Position numbers and translations under genes: made by a program
Assembly (NCBI GenBank): GCA_013823855.1
Contig: PNMW01000056.1
Span: 24,853-88,852, forward strand
Source of the DNA: Lysobacteraceae bacterium
GTDB taxonomy: Bacteria > Pseudomonadota > Gammaproteobacteria > Nevskiales > Nevskiaceae
Length of the DNA: 64,000 bases
Direction: 5' to 3'
Shown: one piece after another, positions 25,596-34,182 of the stretch
Numbering within the stretch: the first letter of the stretch is position 1
Layout: the number at the start of each line of letters is the position of its first letter
The notes under the pieces: model-generated
The model's input: only the letters and a program-made list of their open reading frames with translations
The model's database searches: none
What the model was told of the DNA's origin: nothing

Positions 25596-26390
25596 ATGGA
25601 CATTACGCTAGCACTAAAAGACGCTGAGAACTCCCTCCGTGACTTCATTTCTGCTGTCCTCGAGAAGGAACTAGGTACTAGTTGGATTGATCGATGCGGC
25701 ATTACAGCTGAGCGTATTGAACAGTGGCGAAACAGGAAGGCAACTGAGGAGAAGCGTCAGCGTTTCGGAGTAACAGAGGAAAGACTTATCTACTACGCCG
25801 ACTTCTATGACCTTAAGGCAATCCTCAAGAAGTGCTGGCAGGGAGAGCTTTCCGTCGCATTAGGAGATTGGAAGACTATGGAAATTTTTCTCAGCGAACT
25901 TGAGAAACTCAGGGATGCAGACGCCCATAAACGCGAGCTTCTCCCGCACCAGAAGCATCTAGCACTCGGCATTTCCGGCGACATCCGAAACAGGATAGTT
26001 AGGTATAGGAGCAAGAAGGAATTGAGTGAGGACTACTACCCGCGATTTGAGAGCGTTAGGGACTCGCTTGGGAACATCTTCATTCCAAGCGGAGAAGATC
26101 GTATGCTGGATACAGGCATGCGTCTCCGCCCTGGCGACCAAATTGAGTTCGTTGTCACTGCCACCGACCCTATTGGCGAAGAACTTGAGTTTGGTATTCG
26201 GCCGTTGGGCGGTCGCACCGCTGAGATTTCATGGCAGAAAGATCATGTCTTCGCCTTTACCGTGAGCGAAGCAGAGATCCGCAAGAAGCTGGACATGCAG
26301 ATTTTCCTCCGTAGCCCAAGGCAACATCACGCCTACCCAGAATATGATGACGGCGTAGCCTTCAGGTACGAGGTCCTTCCCCCGAAATAG
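25596..26390 (+). CDS. Swt1-type HEPN-domain protein (possible RNase/toxin or defence protein)
   Basis: A 264-residue protein. Residues about 1-135 are helical and resemble the Swt1 HEPN domain: LKDAENSLRDFISAVLEKEL, SWIDRCGITAERIEQWR, RLIYYADFYDLKAILKK, and the catalytic-type motif R106-x4-H111 within LEKLRDADAHKREL. The C-terminal ~110 residues are a beta-rich domain (RPGDQIEFVVTATDPIGEEL, later AFRYEVLPPK) of unknown role. HEPN proteins with this motif are often metal-independent RNases in toxin or anti-phage systems. Codon and base use are unlike the neighbours, and the gene is flanked by integron-like sites, so it was acquired. The ATG at 25596 is chosen over an upstream TTG lying in the recombination core. 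Confidence 0.75.
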   Translation: MDITLALKDAENSLRDFISAVLEKELGTSWIDRCGITAERIEQWRNRKATEEKRQRFGVTEERLIYYADFYDLKAILKKCWQGELSVALGDWKTMEIFLSELEKLRDADAHKRELLPHQKHLALGISGDIRNRIVRYRSKKELSEDYYPRFESVRDSLGNIFIPSGEDRMLDTGMRLRPGDQIEFVVTATDPIGEELEFGIRPLGGRTAEISWQKDHVFAFTVSEAEIRKKLDMQIFLRSPRQHHAYPEYDDGVAFRYEVLPPK

Positions 26391-26413
26391 GCCGCAAGTG
26401 CTGACGCGATCGG

Positions 26414-26458
26414 GCCTAACAATTCATTCAAGCCGAACCGGCGCTTCCATCGGTTCAG
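26414..26458 (+). repeat. Left half of an attC (59-base element), interrupted
   Basis: GCCTAACAATTCATTCAAGC begins at 26414 and is the canonical opening of integron attC sites (RYYYAAC box plus the usual spacer). It continues into a GAACCG...CGGTTC hairpin. The matching right half with GTTRRRY is missing: the sequence switches to an insertion-sequence end at about 26459. Confidence 0.72.
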
Positions 26459-26590
26459 TGGACACCCTGAACTAACCGATCAGGAGTGTTGTGAATGCCC
26501 AAACCTGACCCCAGAAGGACGTACCGATACAGCGATGAATTCAAGGCCACCGCCTTCAAGCTGAGCCAGCTTCCAGGAGTGCTCGTCAGC
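26459..26590 (+). mobile_element. Left-end remnant of an IS3-family-like insertion sequence
   Basis: TGGACACCCTGAACTAA at 26459 looks like an IS terminal sequence and is followed 20 bp later by a transposase start. Homology to a transposase stops near 26590, after which the sequence runs to the end of the efflux gene. No right end is present, so the element was truncated by a deletion or recombination. Confidence 0.6.
26495..26590 (+). pseudogene. Truncated IS3-type transposase OrfA
   Basis: After AGGAG and an ATG at 26495 the frame reads MPKPDPRRTYRYSDEFKATA, then FKLSQLPGV, the N-terminus of the OrfA helix-turn-helix protein of IS3/IS911-like elements. The usual continuation is replaced after about 30 residues. 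The frame stays open only because it runs antisense through the efflux gene. Confidence 0.65.
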
Positions 26591-26638
26591 AATGCGCCGA
26601 CTCTCTTGCCATCACCCCGGCATGCCCTGTTCTCTCAT

Positions 26639-28054
26639 TCAAACCCCCGCCTCCCAACCCCCACCCAGCGCCTTGTAGACGGCGATCGCGCTGGTGTTGA
26701 TCGCGGTCTCGGCCTGGGCCAGGTCGTCTTCGGCGGCCAGCGCCGTGCGCTGGGCGTCGAGCAGCACCAGGAAATCGCTGGCGCCCTCGCGGTAGCGGAT
26801 GCCGGCGAGGTCGGCGGCGCGGCGGCTTTGCCGGGCTTGTTCGAGCAGGTGGTTGCTGCGCTGCCGCTGGGTGTTGAACAGGGTCAGCGAGGCTTCGATG
26901 TCTTCGAGCGCCAGCAGCACCGTCTGCTGGTACCGGGCGAACGCCTCGTCGGCCTGCGCCTTGCTCTGGTCGAGACGCGACTGCACGCGCTTCCAGTTCA
27001 GGCCGTTCCAGGAAATGCTCGGGCCGATCGAGAACGCCTGCGAGGCGACGCTGCCGAGATCGGCACTGCTGCCGGACAGGAAGCCGATGAAGCCGCCGAC
27101 CTCGATGTGCGGATAGAAGTCCGCGGTGGCGATGCCGATGCCGGCGGTGGCGGCGGCCAGTTCACGCTCGGCGCGCTGCACGTCCGGACGCCGCGCCAGC
27201 AGATCCTCGGGGGCGCCGATCGCCAGTGCGCTGGTCAGCGTCTTCAGTGACTGCGGCGACAGGTCGATGCCGGATTCGCCGGGCCGGGCGCCGGTCAGCA
27301 CGTCGAGCCGGTAGCCGGCGAGCTTCTCGGCGGCGCGCAGCGAAGGGATGCGCGCCTCGGTCGCGGCCAGCCGCGCGCTGGCGCTTGCCACATCCTGTTC
27401 CGGGCCGGTGCCGACTTCGCGGCGCACCCGGGTCAGCTTCACGGTTTCGCTCTGGCTGGCCAGATCACGCGACGCGATTTCCAGCCGCAGCTGGGCGCCG
27501 CGCAGCTCGAAGTAGTTGCGCGCCACTTCGGCGATCAGGCGCACCTGGGCATCGCGCAGGCTGGCGACGCTGGCCTGCGAGTTCGCCTGCGCGGCTTCCA
27601 CCGAACGGCGGATGCCGCCGGCCAGATCGATTTCCCAGGCGGCGTCGAAGCCGGCCTGGTAGCGGCTGATGCCGATGCGGTCGCTGCCGAAACCCGGCTG
27701 CTGGGCGCGGCTGCGGGTGTAGCTCGCGTCGGCGCCGATGGTCGGCAACCGATCGGACTGGGCGTCGCCGACTGCGGCGCGTGCTGCCGCGACTCGCGCC
27801 GTGGCGATCTTCAGATCGAGGCTGTTGGCGACGGCGCGGCTGACCAGCGCGTCGAGCGTGGGATCGCCGAACTGTGCCCACCAGCGGGCTTCGAAGTTCG
27901 GCGTCGTGTCCGCAGCGGCGGCATTGCGGAACGTCGTCACCGGGGCCAGTTCCGGGGCGTGATAGTCGGGGCCGACGGCGCAGGCCGACAGCAGGGTCGC
28001 GAGCAGGCCCGCGGTCAGCGCCTTGCGGGATATCGATGGCGTTTGAGTGTTCAT
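26639..28054 (-). CDS. RND outer-membrane channel lipoprotein (OprM/NodT family)
   Basis: A 471-residue TolC-like channel. The signal ends in a lipobox (LLSACAVGPDY), so Cys25 is probably lipidated. Two repeats of the outer-membrane efflux domain are visible, with PNFEARWWAQFGDPTLDALV, FDAAWEIDLAGGIRRSVEAA and LLARRPDVQRAERELAAATA. It closes a drug-efflux tripartite pump with the RND and adaptor genes upstream. It is last in the operon, 43 bp after the RND gene. Confidence 0.93.
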   Translation of the reverse strand: MNTQTPSISRKALTAGLLATLLSACAVGPDYHAPELAPVTTFRNAAAADTTPNFEARWWAQFGDPTLDALVSRAVANSLDLKIATARVAAARAAVGDAQSDRLPTIGADASYTRSRAQQPGFGSDRIGISRYQAGFDAAWEIDLAGGIRRSVEAAQANSQASVASLRDAQVRLIAEVARNYFELRGAQLRLEIASRDLASQSETVKLTRVRREVGTGPEQDVASASARLAATEARIPSLRAAEKLAGYRLDVLTGARPGESGIDLSPQSLKTLTSALAIGAPEDLLARRPDVQRAERELAAATAGIGIATADFYPHIEVGGFIGFLSGSSADLGSVASQAFSIGPSISWNGLNWKRVQSRLDQSKAQADEAFARYQQTVLLALEDIEASLTLFNTQRQRSNHLLEQARQSRRAADLAGIRYREGASDFLVLLDAQRTALAAEDDLAQAETAINTSAIAVYKALGGGWEAGV

Positions 28055-28097
28055 TGCAGAGACCTGGAAATCATGGATACGGGCGCGCAGGCGGCGT

Positions 28098-31000
28098 TCA
28101 GGCTTCGGTCGGGTGAGCGATGACGGCTGGCGCGGCCTCGGCCCGCCCGGCCTTGCGGCGCTCGTGCCAGCCTTCGATCACCACATAGAACACCGGCGTC
28201 AGCAGCAGTCCGAAGAAGGTCACGCCGAGCATGCCGGCGAACACCGCGACACCCATCGCGTGGCGCATTTCGGCACCGGCGCCGGTCGAGGTGATCAGCG
28301 GCACCACGCCCATGATGAAAGCGAACGAGGTCATCAGGATCGGCCGCAGGCGCAGGCGCGCCGCTTCCTTGACCGCTGAGACCACGGCCATGCCTTCAAG
28401 CTGCCGCTCGCGGGCGAATTCGACGATCAGGATCGCGTTCTTGCAGGCGAGGCCGACCAGCACGATCAAACCGATCTGCGTGAAGATGTTGTTGTCGCCG
28501 CCGGTCAGCCAGACGCCGCTGATCGCCGAGAACAGGCTCATCGGCACGATCAGGATCACCACCAGCGGCAGGCTCCAGCTTTCGTACTGCGCCGCCAGCA
28601 CCAGGAACGCCAGCAGCACGCAGAGGCTGAAGACCAGCGTCGTGGTGTCTCCGGAAATGATCTTCTGGTAGGTCAGCTCGGTCCATTCGTAGCTCATGCC
28701 GCGCGGCAGGTGGGTGGCGGCGAGTTCTTCCATCAGCGCCTGCGCCTGGCCGGAGCTGATGCCGTCGACGCCGGTGCCGTTGATCTCGGCCGTCGCATAG
28801 CCGTTGTAGTGGCTGACCCGATCCGGCCCGGCGCCCTGGCTGACGGTCACGAACGAGCCCAGCGGCACCATCTCGCCGGCGGCGTTGCGGGTCTTCAGCT
28901 GCGGAATGTCGCGGGCTTCGCGGCGGAAGTCCGGCTCGGCCGACACGTTGACCTGGTAGGTGCGGCCGAAGCGGTTGAAGTCATTGACGTAGACCGAGCC
29001 GAGATAGGCCTGCATGGTCTGGAACACGTCATTGAGGTCGACACCTTCCGCCTTGGCCTTTTCGCGATCGACATCGGCATCGATCTGCGGCACGGCGACC
29101 TGGAAGCTCGAGAACACGTCCTTCAGCTGGCCGGATTCACGCGCCTTGGCGATCAGGTTCTGGGTCTGCTTGTGCAGCTCCTCGAAGCCCAGCGCGCCGC
29201 GATCCTCGATCTGCATGCGGAAGCCGCCGATGGTGCCGAGACCCTGCACCGGCGGCGGCGGGAAGATCGCGATGAAGGCTTCCTGGATGTTGTGGTACTG
29301 GCTGCCGAGCGCATCGGCAATGGCGCTGGCGGACAGCGCCTTGTCCCTGCGCTGATCGAAGGGCTTCAGGGTGACGAAGACGATGCCGGCGTTGGTGCTG
29401 TTGGTGAAGCCGTTGATCGACAGGCCCGGGAAGGCCACCGCGCTTTCGACACCCGGCTGCTTGAGGGCCAAGTCCGACATGCGGCGGATCACGTCCTCGG
29501 TGCGATCGAGCGAGGCGGCGTCCGGCAACTGCGCGAACGACACCAGGTACTGCTTGTCCTGCGGCGGCACGAAGCCACCCGGCACTTCGCGGAAGCCGAG
29601 CACGGTCAGGCCGATCAGGCCGCCGTAGATCAACAGCGCCATCGCGCTGCGCCGGGTCACCTTGCCGACGACGCCGACATAACGCTCCGAAGCCGCTGCG
29701 AACACCCGGTTGAACGGCCGGAAGATCCAGCTCAAGGCCCGATCCATCCAGCGGCTCAGGCGGTCCTTCGGTGCGTCATGGCCTTTCAGCAGGATCGCCG
29801 CGAGCGCCGGGCTCAGGGTCAGCGAGTTGAACGCCGAGATCACCGTGGAGATGGCGATGGTCAGCGCGAACTGGCGATAGAACTGGCCGCTCAGGCCGCT
29901 GATGAAGGCGGTCGGGATGAACACCGCGCAGAGCACCAGGCCGGTGGCGACGATCGGCCCGGTGACTTCCCTCATCGCCTGCCGGGTCGCCGCCTTCGGC
30001 GACTTGCCGAGCGCGATGTTGCGCTCGACGTTCTCGACCACGACGATCGCGTCGTCGACGACGATGCCGATCGCCAGCACCAGGCCGAACAAGGACAGTG
30101 CGTTCAGCGAGAAGCCGGCGATCTTCATCACCGCGAAGGTGCCGATCAGCGACACCGGCACCGCGACCAGCGGAATGATCGACGCGCGCCAGGTCTGCAG
30201 GAACAGGATCACCACCAGCACCACCAGCACCACGGCCTCGAACAGGGTGTGCACCACGGCTTCGATCGAGCCGCGCACGAACACGGTCGGGTCGTAGACG
30301 ATGTTGTAGTCGACACCCTCCGGGAAGTTCTTCTTCAGTTCCTCCATCTTCTTGCGTACGGCGTCGGAAATCTCGATCGCGTTCGAGCCCGGTCGCTGGA
30401 ACACCGGGATCGCGGTCGCCGGCTTGTTGTTCAGGAGGCTGCGCAGCGCGTACTGGCTGGAGCCGAGTTCGATGCGGGCGACATCGCGCAGGTGGATCGC
30501 CGCGCCGTTGGCTTCGCTGCGCAGCACGATGTTGCCGAAGTCTTCCTCGGTGACCAGGCGCCCGCGGGTGTTGATGTTCAGCTGGAAGCTCTGCTCGCTG
30601 CGTGCCGGCGGCGCGTTCAGTGCACCGGCCGCGACCTGGACGTTCTGCTCGCGGATCGCCTTGACCACATCACCGGTGGTCATCCGGATCGCCGCCAGCT
30701 TCTGCGGATCGAGCCAGACCCGCATGCTGTAGTCGCCGAGGCCGAAGATCTGCACGTCGCCGACGCCGTCGAGGCGCAGCAGCTCGTCCTTGATGTTCAG
30801 GCGTGCGTAGTTCGACAGATACAGCATGTCGTAGCGGTCATCCGGCGACAGCAGATGGACGACCATGGTCAGGTCCGGCGAGCTCTTGTTGGTGGTCACG
30901 CCGAGCCGCTGCACTTCCTCCGGCAGCTTCGGCAGCGCCTGGGAGACACGGTTCTGCACCTGCACCTGGGCCTTGTCGAGATCGGTGCCGAGCGCGAAGG

Positions 31001-31283
31001 TGATGGTCAGCTGCAGCGCGCCATCGCTGGTCGACTGCGAGGACATGTAGCTCATGCCCTCGACACCGTTGATCTGCTCTTCCAGCGGCGTGGCCACCGT
31101 TTCACCGATCACTTTCGGATTGGCGCCCGGATAGCTGGCGCGCACGACCACGGTCGGCGGCACCACTTCCGGGTATTCGCTGATCGGCAGATTCGGCAGC
31201 GACAGCGCGCCACCGATCAGGATCAGCAGGGACAGCACCGCAGCGAAGATCGGGCGGTTGACGAAGAATTGCGAAATGTTCAT
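28098..31283 (-). CDS. RND multidrug efflux permease, MexF-like (HAE1 family)
   Basis: A 1061-residue inner-membrane proton-driven exporter, full length for the family. The opening MNISQFFVNRPIFAAVLSLL and the following SEYPEVVPPTVVVRASYPGA and GVGDVQIFGLGDYSMRVWLD are close to MexF. The proton-relay Asp pair lies in GIVVDDAIVVVENVERNIAL. Two sets of six transmembrane helices and the large periplasmic loops are recognisable. It likely exports drugs or solvents, with the adaptor and OprM-type channel. Confidence 0.94.
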   Translation of the reverse strand: MNISQFFVNRPIFAAVLSLLILIGGALSLPNLPISEYPEVVPPTVVVRASYPGANPKVIGETVATPLEEQINGVEGMSYMSSQSTSDGALQLTITFALGTDLDKAQVQVQNRVSQALPKLPEEVQRLGVTTNKSSPDLTMVVHLLSPDDRYDMLYLSNYARLNIKDELLRLDGVGDVQIFGLGDYSMRVWLDPQKLAAIRMTTGDVVKAIREQNVQVAAGALNAPPARSEQSFQLNINTRGRLVTEEDFGNIVLRSEANGAAIHLRDVARIELGSSQYALRSLLNNKPATAIPVFQRPGSNAIEISDAVRKKMEELKKNFPEGVDYNIVYDPTVFVRGSIEAVVHTLFEAVVLVVLVVILFLQTWRASIIPLVAVPVSLIGTFAVMKIAGFSLNALSLFGLVLAIGIVVDDAIVVVENVERNIALGKSPKAATRQAMREVTGPIVATGLVLCAVFIPTAFISGLSGQFYRQFALTIAISTVISAFNSLTLSPALAAILLKGHDAPKDRLSRWMDRALSWIFRPFNRVFAAASERYVGVVGKVTRRSAMALLIYGGLIGLTVLGFREVPGGFVPPQDKQYLVSFAQLPDAASLDRTEDVIRRMSDLALKQPGVESAVAFPGLSINGFTNSTNAGIVFVTLKPFDQRRDKALSASAIADALGSQYHNIQEAFIAIFPPPPVQGLGTIGGFRMQIEDRGALGFEELHKQTQNLIAKARESGQLKDVFSSFQVAVPQIDADVDREKAKAEGVDLNDVFQTMQAYLGSVYVNDFNRFGRTYQVNVSAEPDFRREARDIPQLKTRNAAGEMVPLGSFVTVSQGAGPDRVSHYNGYATAEINGTGVDGISSGQAQALMEELAATHLPRGMSYEWTELTYQKIISGDTTTLVFSLCVLLAFLVLAAQYESWSLPLVVILIVPMSLFSAISGVWLTGGDNNIFTQIGLIVLVGLACKNAILIVEFARERQLEGMAVVSAVKEAARLRLRPILMTSFAFIMGVVPLITSTGAGAEMRHAMGVAVFAGMLGVTFFGLLLTPVFYVVIEGWHERRKAGRAEAAPAVIAHPTEA

Positions 31284-31338
31284 GGGACTCCCTGGTGCTG
31301 CGCTGCGGACCCTGCCTGCCGCCGGCGACGCGGCCGGT

Positions 31339-32568
31339 TCAACCGCGGGTCGCGACGGTCAGCGCAGCCGCGTCGCCGCCAGCGGGCGGCTCCGCGCCGG
31401 CCAGCTTCCTGCGGTCGTCGAGGCGCTGGTCCATCGCCACCTTTTCGGCTTCCACCACCTCGCCCGGGCGGACCCGCTGCAGGCCGTTGACCACCACCAC
31501 GTCGCCGGGCTGCAGGCCGGCGCTGACCACGCGCAGGCCATCGACCATCGCGCCGACCGTGACCCGCCGGTACTCGACCCGGTTGCCGGCGCCGATCACG
31601 TAGACGAACTGGTTGCCGAGGTCGGTGCCGATCGCGCGATCGTCGACCAGGGTGGCGGGCTGTACCGTGGCGCTGCGCAACTGCAGGCGGGCGAACAGGC
31701 CCGGCGTGTAGCGACCGTCCGGATTGGCCAGCACGGCGCGCAGGCGGATGGTGCCGGAGGTGGAGCTGAGCTGGTTATCGACGAAGTTCAGCCGGGCTTC
31801 GTGCGGAAAGCCCTGCTCGTTGGCGAGGCCGAGACGCACCGGGCTGGTCTTGCCGCTCAGCGAGGCGTCGTTCGAATACTTGAGGAAGGTCTGTTCGTCG
31901 ACATCGAAGTTGGCGTACACCGGATCGACGCTGACCACGGCGGTCAGCACGTCGGCGCTGGTCACCAGGTTGCCGAGGGTGATCCGCTGGTTGCTGGCGC
32001 GGCCGTCGATCGGCGCGGTGACCTGCGTGTATTCGAGGTTCAGGCGCGCCATGTCGAGCTGGGCGGCGATCGCGCCGAGTTCGGCCTCGGCGCTCAGCGA
32101 CGCGGTGCCGATGCGTTCGGCTTCCTCGCCGGCGATCGCGTTCTGGGCCAGCAGGCGCTGGGCACGGTCGCTGCTGGAACGCGCCAGCGCGGCTTCGGCG
32201 CGCGCCTGGGCCAGCCGCGCCTGCAGGCGATCGACCTCGCTCTGGAACGGCCGCGGATCAATCCGGAACAGCAGCTGGCCCTTCTTCACCAGTTCGCCTT
32301 CGTTGAAACCGACCTGCTGGATGTAGCCGCTGACCCGTGGCCGGATCAGCACCGTGTTGACCGCTTCGAGGCGGCCGGTGAACTCGTCGGCGCTGCTGAT
32401 CTCGCGGCTGATGATCTCGGCGGCGGTGACCCGGGTGGCGGCCGGCGCCGCCGGGGCGTCGGCGGTCCTCGGTTCCTTGCCGACGGCGATGCCGGCGATC
32501 AGTGCCAGCGCGGCGGCCGAGGCGGTGAGCGTGTAGCGGAGCGTCTTCGATGTCAGCGAGAGGGTCAT
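31339..32568 (-). CDS. RND periplasmic adaptor (membrane fusion protein), MexE-like
   Basis: A 409-residue adaptor. An N-terminal signal anchor (ASAAALALIAGIAVG) leads to the biotinyl-lipoyl-like half-motif RPRVSGYIQQVGFNEGELVK and the hairpin LQARLAQARAEAALARSSSD, then the second half-motif YTQVTAPIDGRASNQRITLG. It links the RND pump to the outer channel. It is the first gene of the operon, 120 bp from a divergent TetR gene, with its operator between them. Confidence 0.92.
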   Translation of the reverse strand: MTLSLTSKTLRYTLTASAAALALIAGIAVGKEPRTADAPAAPAATRVTAAEIISREISSADEFTGRLEAVNTVLIRPRVSGYIQQVGFNEGELVKKGQLLFRIDPRPFQSEVDRLQARLAQARAEAALARSSSDRAQRLLAQNAIAGEEAERIGTASLSAEAELGAIAAQLDMARLNLEYTQVTAPIDGRASNQRITLGNLVTSADVLTAVVSVDPVYANFDVDEQTFLKYSNDASLSGKTSPVRLGLANEQGFPHEARLNFVDNQLSSTSGTIRLRAVLANPDGRYTPGLFARLQLRSATVQPATLVDDRAIGTDLGNQFVYVIGAGNRVEYRRVTVGAMVDGLRVVSAGLQPGDVVVVNGLQRVRPGEVVEAEKVAMDQRLDDRRKLAGAEPPAGGDAAALTVATRG

Positions 32569-32619
32569 GGCGATTCCTTCTGGGGCCGTCTGCAGCGGCA
32601 GTGACGGCTGTGATACTGT

Positions 32620-32666
32620 GTGTTACCGGTCAGTAACTTTTCGCCATAGTTACTGACCGGTAACAC
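32620..32666. promoter_or_regulatory. Perfect 18-bp inverted-repeat TetR operator
   Basis: GTGTTACCGGTCAGTAAC (32620-32637) and its exact complement GTTACTGACCGGTAACAC (32649-32666) are separated by 11 bp. Each arm is itself partly palindromic (TTAC...GTAA), so two repressor dimers could bind. It lies between the divergent adaptor and TetR genes and should control both. Confidence 0.82.
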
Positions 32667-32688
32667 CCCTGTCAAGCGGAGATCCGCC

Positions 32689-33387
32689 ATGAAGTCGATG
32701 CCCCCCACTGAAACCGGCCCCGCGCCGGGCGACGCCGTGCAGGGCAGCGGGGCAGCGCCGAAGCCGCGTGTGCGCGACCGCATCCTCGACACCGCCCGCA
32801 ACCTGTTCTACCGCTACGGCCTGCGCGCGGTCGGTGTCGAGGCGATCGCCTCCGAAGCCGGCACCAACAAGATGAGCTTCTATCGCTGCTTCGATTCCAA
32901 GGACGAACTGATCGCCGAGTACCTGCGCGAACAGGGCCAGGATTACTGGGCGTGGTGGGACGGCGCGATCGCGCCGCACGCCGGTGACGCCCGCCGCCAG
33001 ATCGAAGCGCTGTTCGACAACTACATGCGCCTGACCTGCAAGGACGGCTCGCGTGGCTGCTCGTTCGGCAATGCCGTGGTCGAGCTGCCGGAAGGCGATC
33101 ACCCGGGTCGCCGGGTCATCGAGACGCACAAGGCCGAGATGCGCAGCCGCCTGCGGGTGTTGTCCGCCGAGGCCGGCGCCAGCGATCCCGAGGCGCTCGG
33201 CGACACCCTGATGCTGCTGATGGAAGGCGGCTACCTGAGCCGGCTGAGCTTCCAGAGCCAGGGACCGCTGACCGTCGCCGGCAAGGCGGTGCGGACCCTG
33301 CTCGATGCCCACATCCCGGTGCCGTCGGCCGACGCTGTTCCTCCGGGCCGCGCGGCCCGGCGCCGCGGCACGGCGCCGGCCGGCTGA
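32689..33387 (+). CDS. TetR-family repressor of the RND operon
   Basis: A 232-residue TetR protein. After a Pro-rich N-terminus the HTH lies at residues about 28-75 (NLFYRYGLRAVGVEAIASEA, then GTNKMSFYRCFDSKDELIAE). The ligand domain includes GSRGCSFGNAVVELPEGDHP. It is divergent from the efflux operon with a perfect operator between them. The Ala/Arg-rich tail (GRAARRRGTAPAG) is not conserved. Confidence 0.9.
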   Translation: MKSMPPTETGPAPGDAVQGSGAAPKPRVRDRILDTARNLFYRYGLRAVGVEAIASEAGTNKMSFYRCFDSKDELIAEYLREQGQDYWAWWDGAIAPHAGDARRQIEALFDNYMRLTCKDGSRGCSFGNAVVELPEGDHPGRRVIETHKAEMRSRLRVLSAEAGASDPEALGDTLMLLMEGGYLSRLSFQSQGPLTVAGKAVRTLLDAHIPVPSADAVPPGRAARRRGTAPAG

Positions 33388-33491
33388 CGGCGGCGCCGGT
33401 CGTGGTGCAGGGATGACGCCATCGCGATTCCGGCAGTCGGTACAGTGAGCGGGCGCTCCCGCAGCGCCGCCTGCCCGCCCGATTCGCCACC

Positions 33492-34085
33492 ATGCCCGAC
33501 ACGATCACCCTCACGCCGTTCGCCCGTGCCCGCCTGTTTCCGAAGCAGCGCCGCCCGAACACCATCCAGGACCTCAGCCCGGCCGAGTTCGTCGCCTACC
33601 TGAACACGCATGCGCCGGCGCGGGTGATCGACGGCTACGCGCCATTCTGCAAGCTGCACGTGCATCGCAACTGGACCTCGACGCGCTGCCTGACCATCGC
33701 GATCGGCGACGACAACCGGCATCTGCTGCGCTCCGGCTACGAGGCGCGCAGCAGGGACGAGCTGCCGGTGCTGACCCGCTGGTTCGAGGGCCTGCTGGCG
33801 CCGGTCGCCGAGTATCTGGTGGTGATCCTGTACAGCCGCGCCCAGCTCGAGAAGGAGGGCGAAAGGATCGACGGCGACTGGGGCATCGTCGGCTGTCTGG
33901 CGACGGCCGAAGCGGACGAGATCCCGATGGCGCCGATCACCATGATGCGCAACGCGCTCGGTGTCGCCGAAGGCGGCTCCGGCGTGCCGCTCGATCGCGC
34001 CGCCTACCAGCGCAGCGTCGCCTACTGGGAGCGGCATGCCAACTGGCGTGCGCTGCCGTCGGGTCCCGCGACCGCTGGCGACTGA
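33492..34085 (+). CDS. DUF3228-like protein of unknown function
   Basis: A 197-residue soluble protein resembling the DUF3228 family: TLTPFARARLFPKQRRPNTI, then VIDGYAPFCKLHVHRNWTS and GDWGIVGCLATAEADEIPMA, which matches its late conserved block. No catalytic motif is known. It is followed by the thioesterase gene but with a 97-bp gap. Confidence 0.7.
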   Translation: MPDTITLTPFARARLFPKQRRPNTIQDLSPAEFVAYLNTHAPARVIDGYAPFCKLHVHRNWTSTRCLTIAIGDDNRHLLRSGYEARSRDELPVLTRWFEGLLAPVAEYLVVILYSRAQLEKEGERIDGDWGIVGCLATAEADEIPMAPITMMRNALGVAEGGSGVPLDRAAYQRSVAYWERHANWRALPSGPATAGD

Positions 34086-34182
34086 CAGCCGAGGCCGTCA
34101 GGCCGGCGGCCGCCGTTGCTGCGGCGCCGGCCATGGCGTTCCTGCGGGACAATGGCGATTGGAATGCCGCGAGGAACCCCGG

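Larger units (their letters stand above)
25577..26458 (+). mobile_element. Integron-type gene cassette carrying a HEPN gene
   Basis: The segment runs from the recombination core G/TTGGGC to the interrupted attC site, holds a single promoterless-looking gene starting 13 bp from the left core, and is clearly richer in A+T than its neighbours. These are the marks of an integron gene cassette. No integrase gene lies in the window, so it may be a lone cassette or the relic of a larger array. Confidence 0.6.

Noticed and set aside
28710..31490. 926-codon frame antisense to the RND pump
   Set aside because: Shadow of the MexF-like gene, with no ribosome-binding site or domain.
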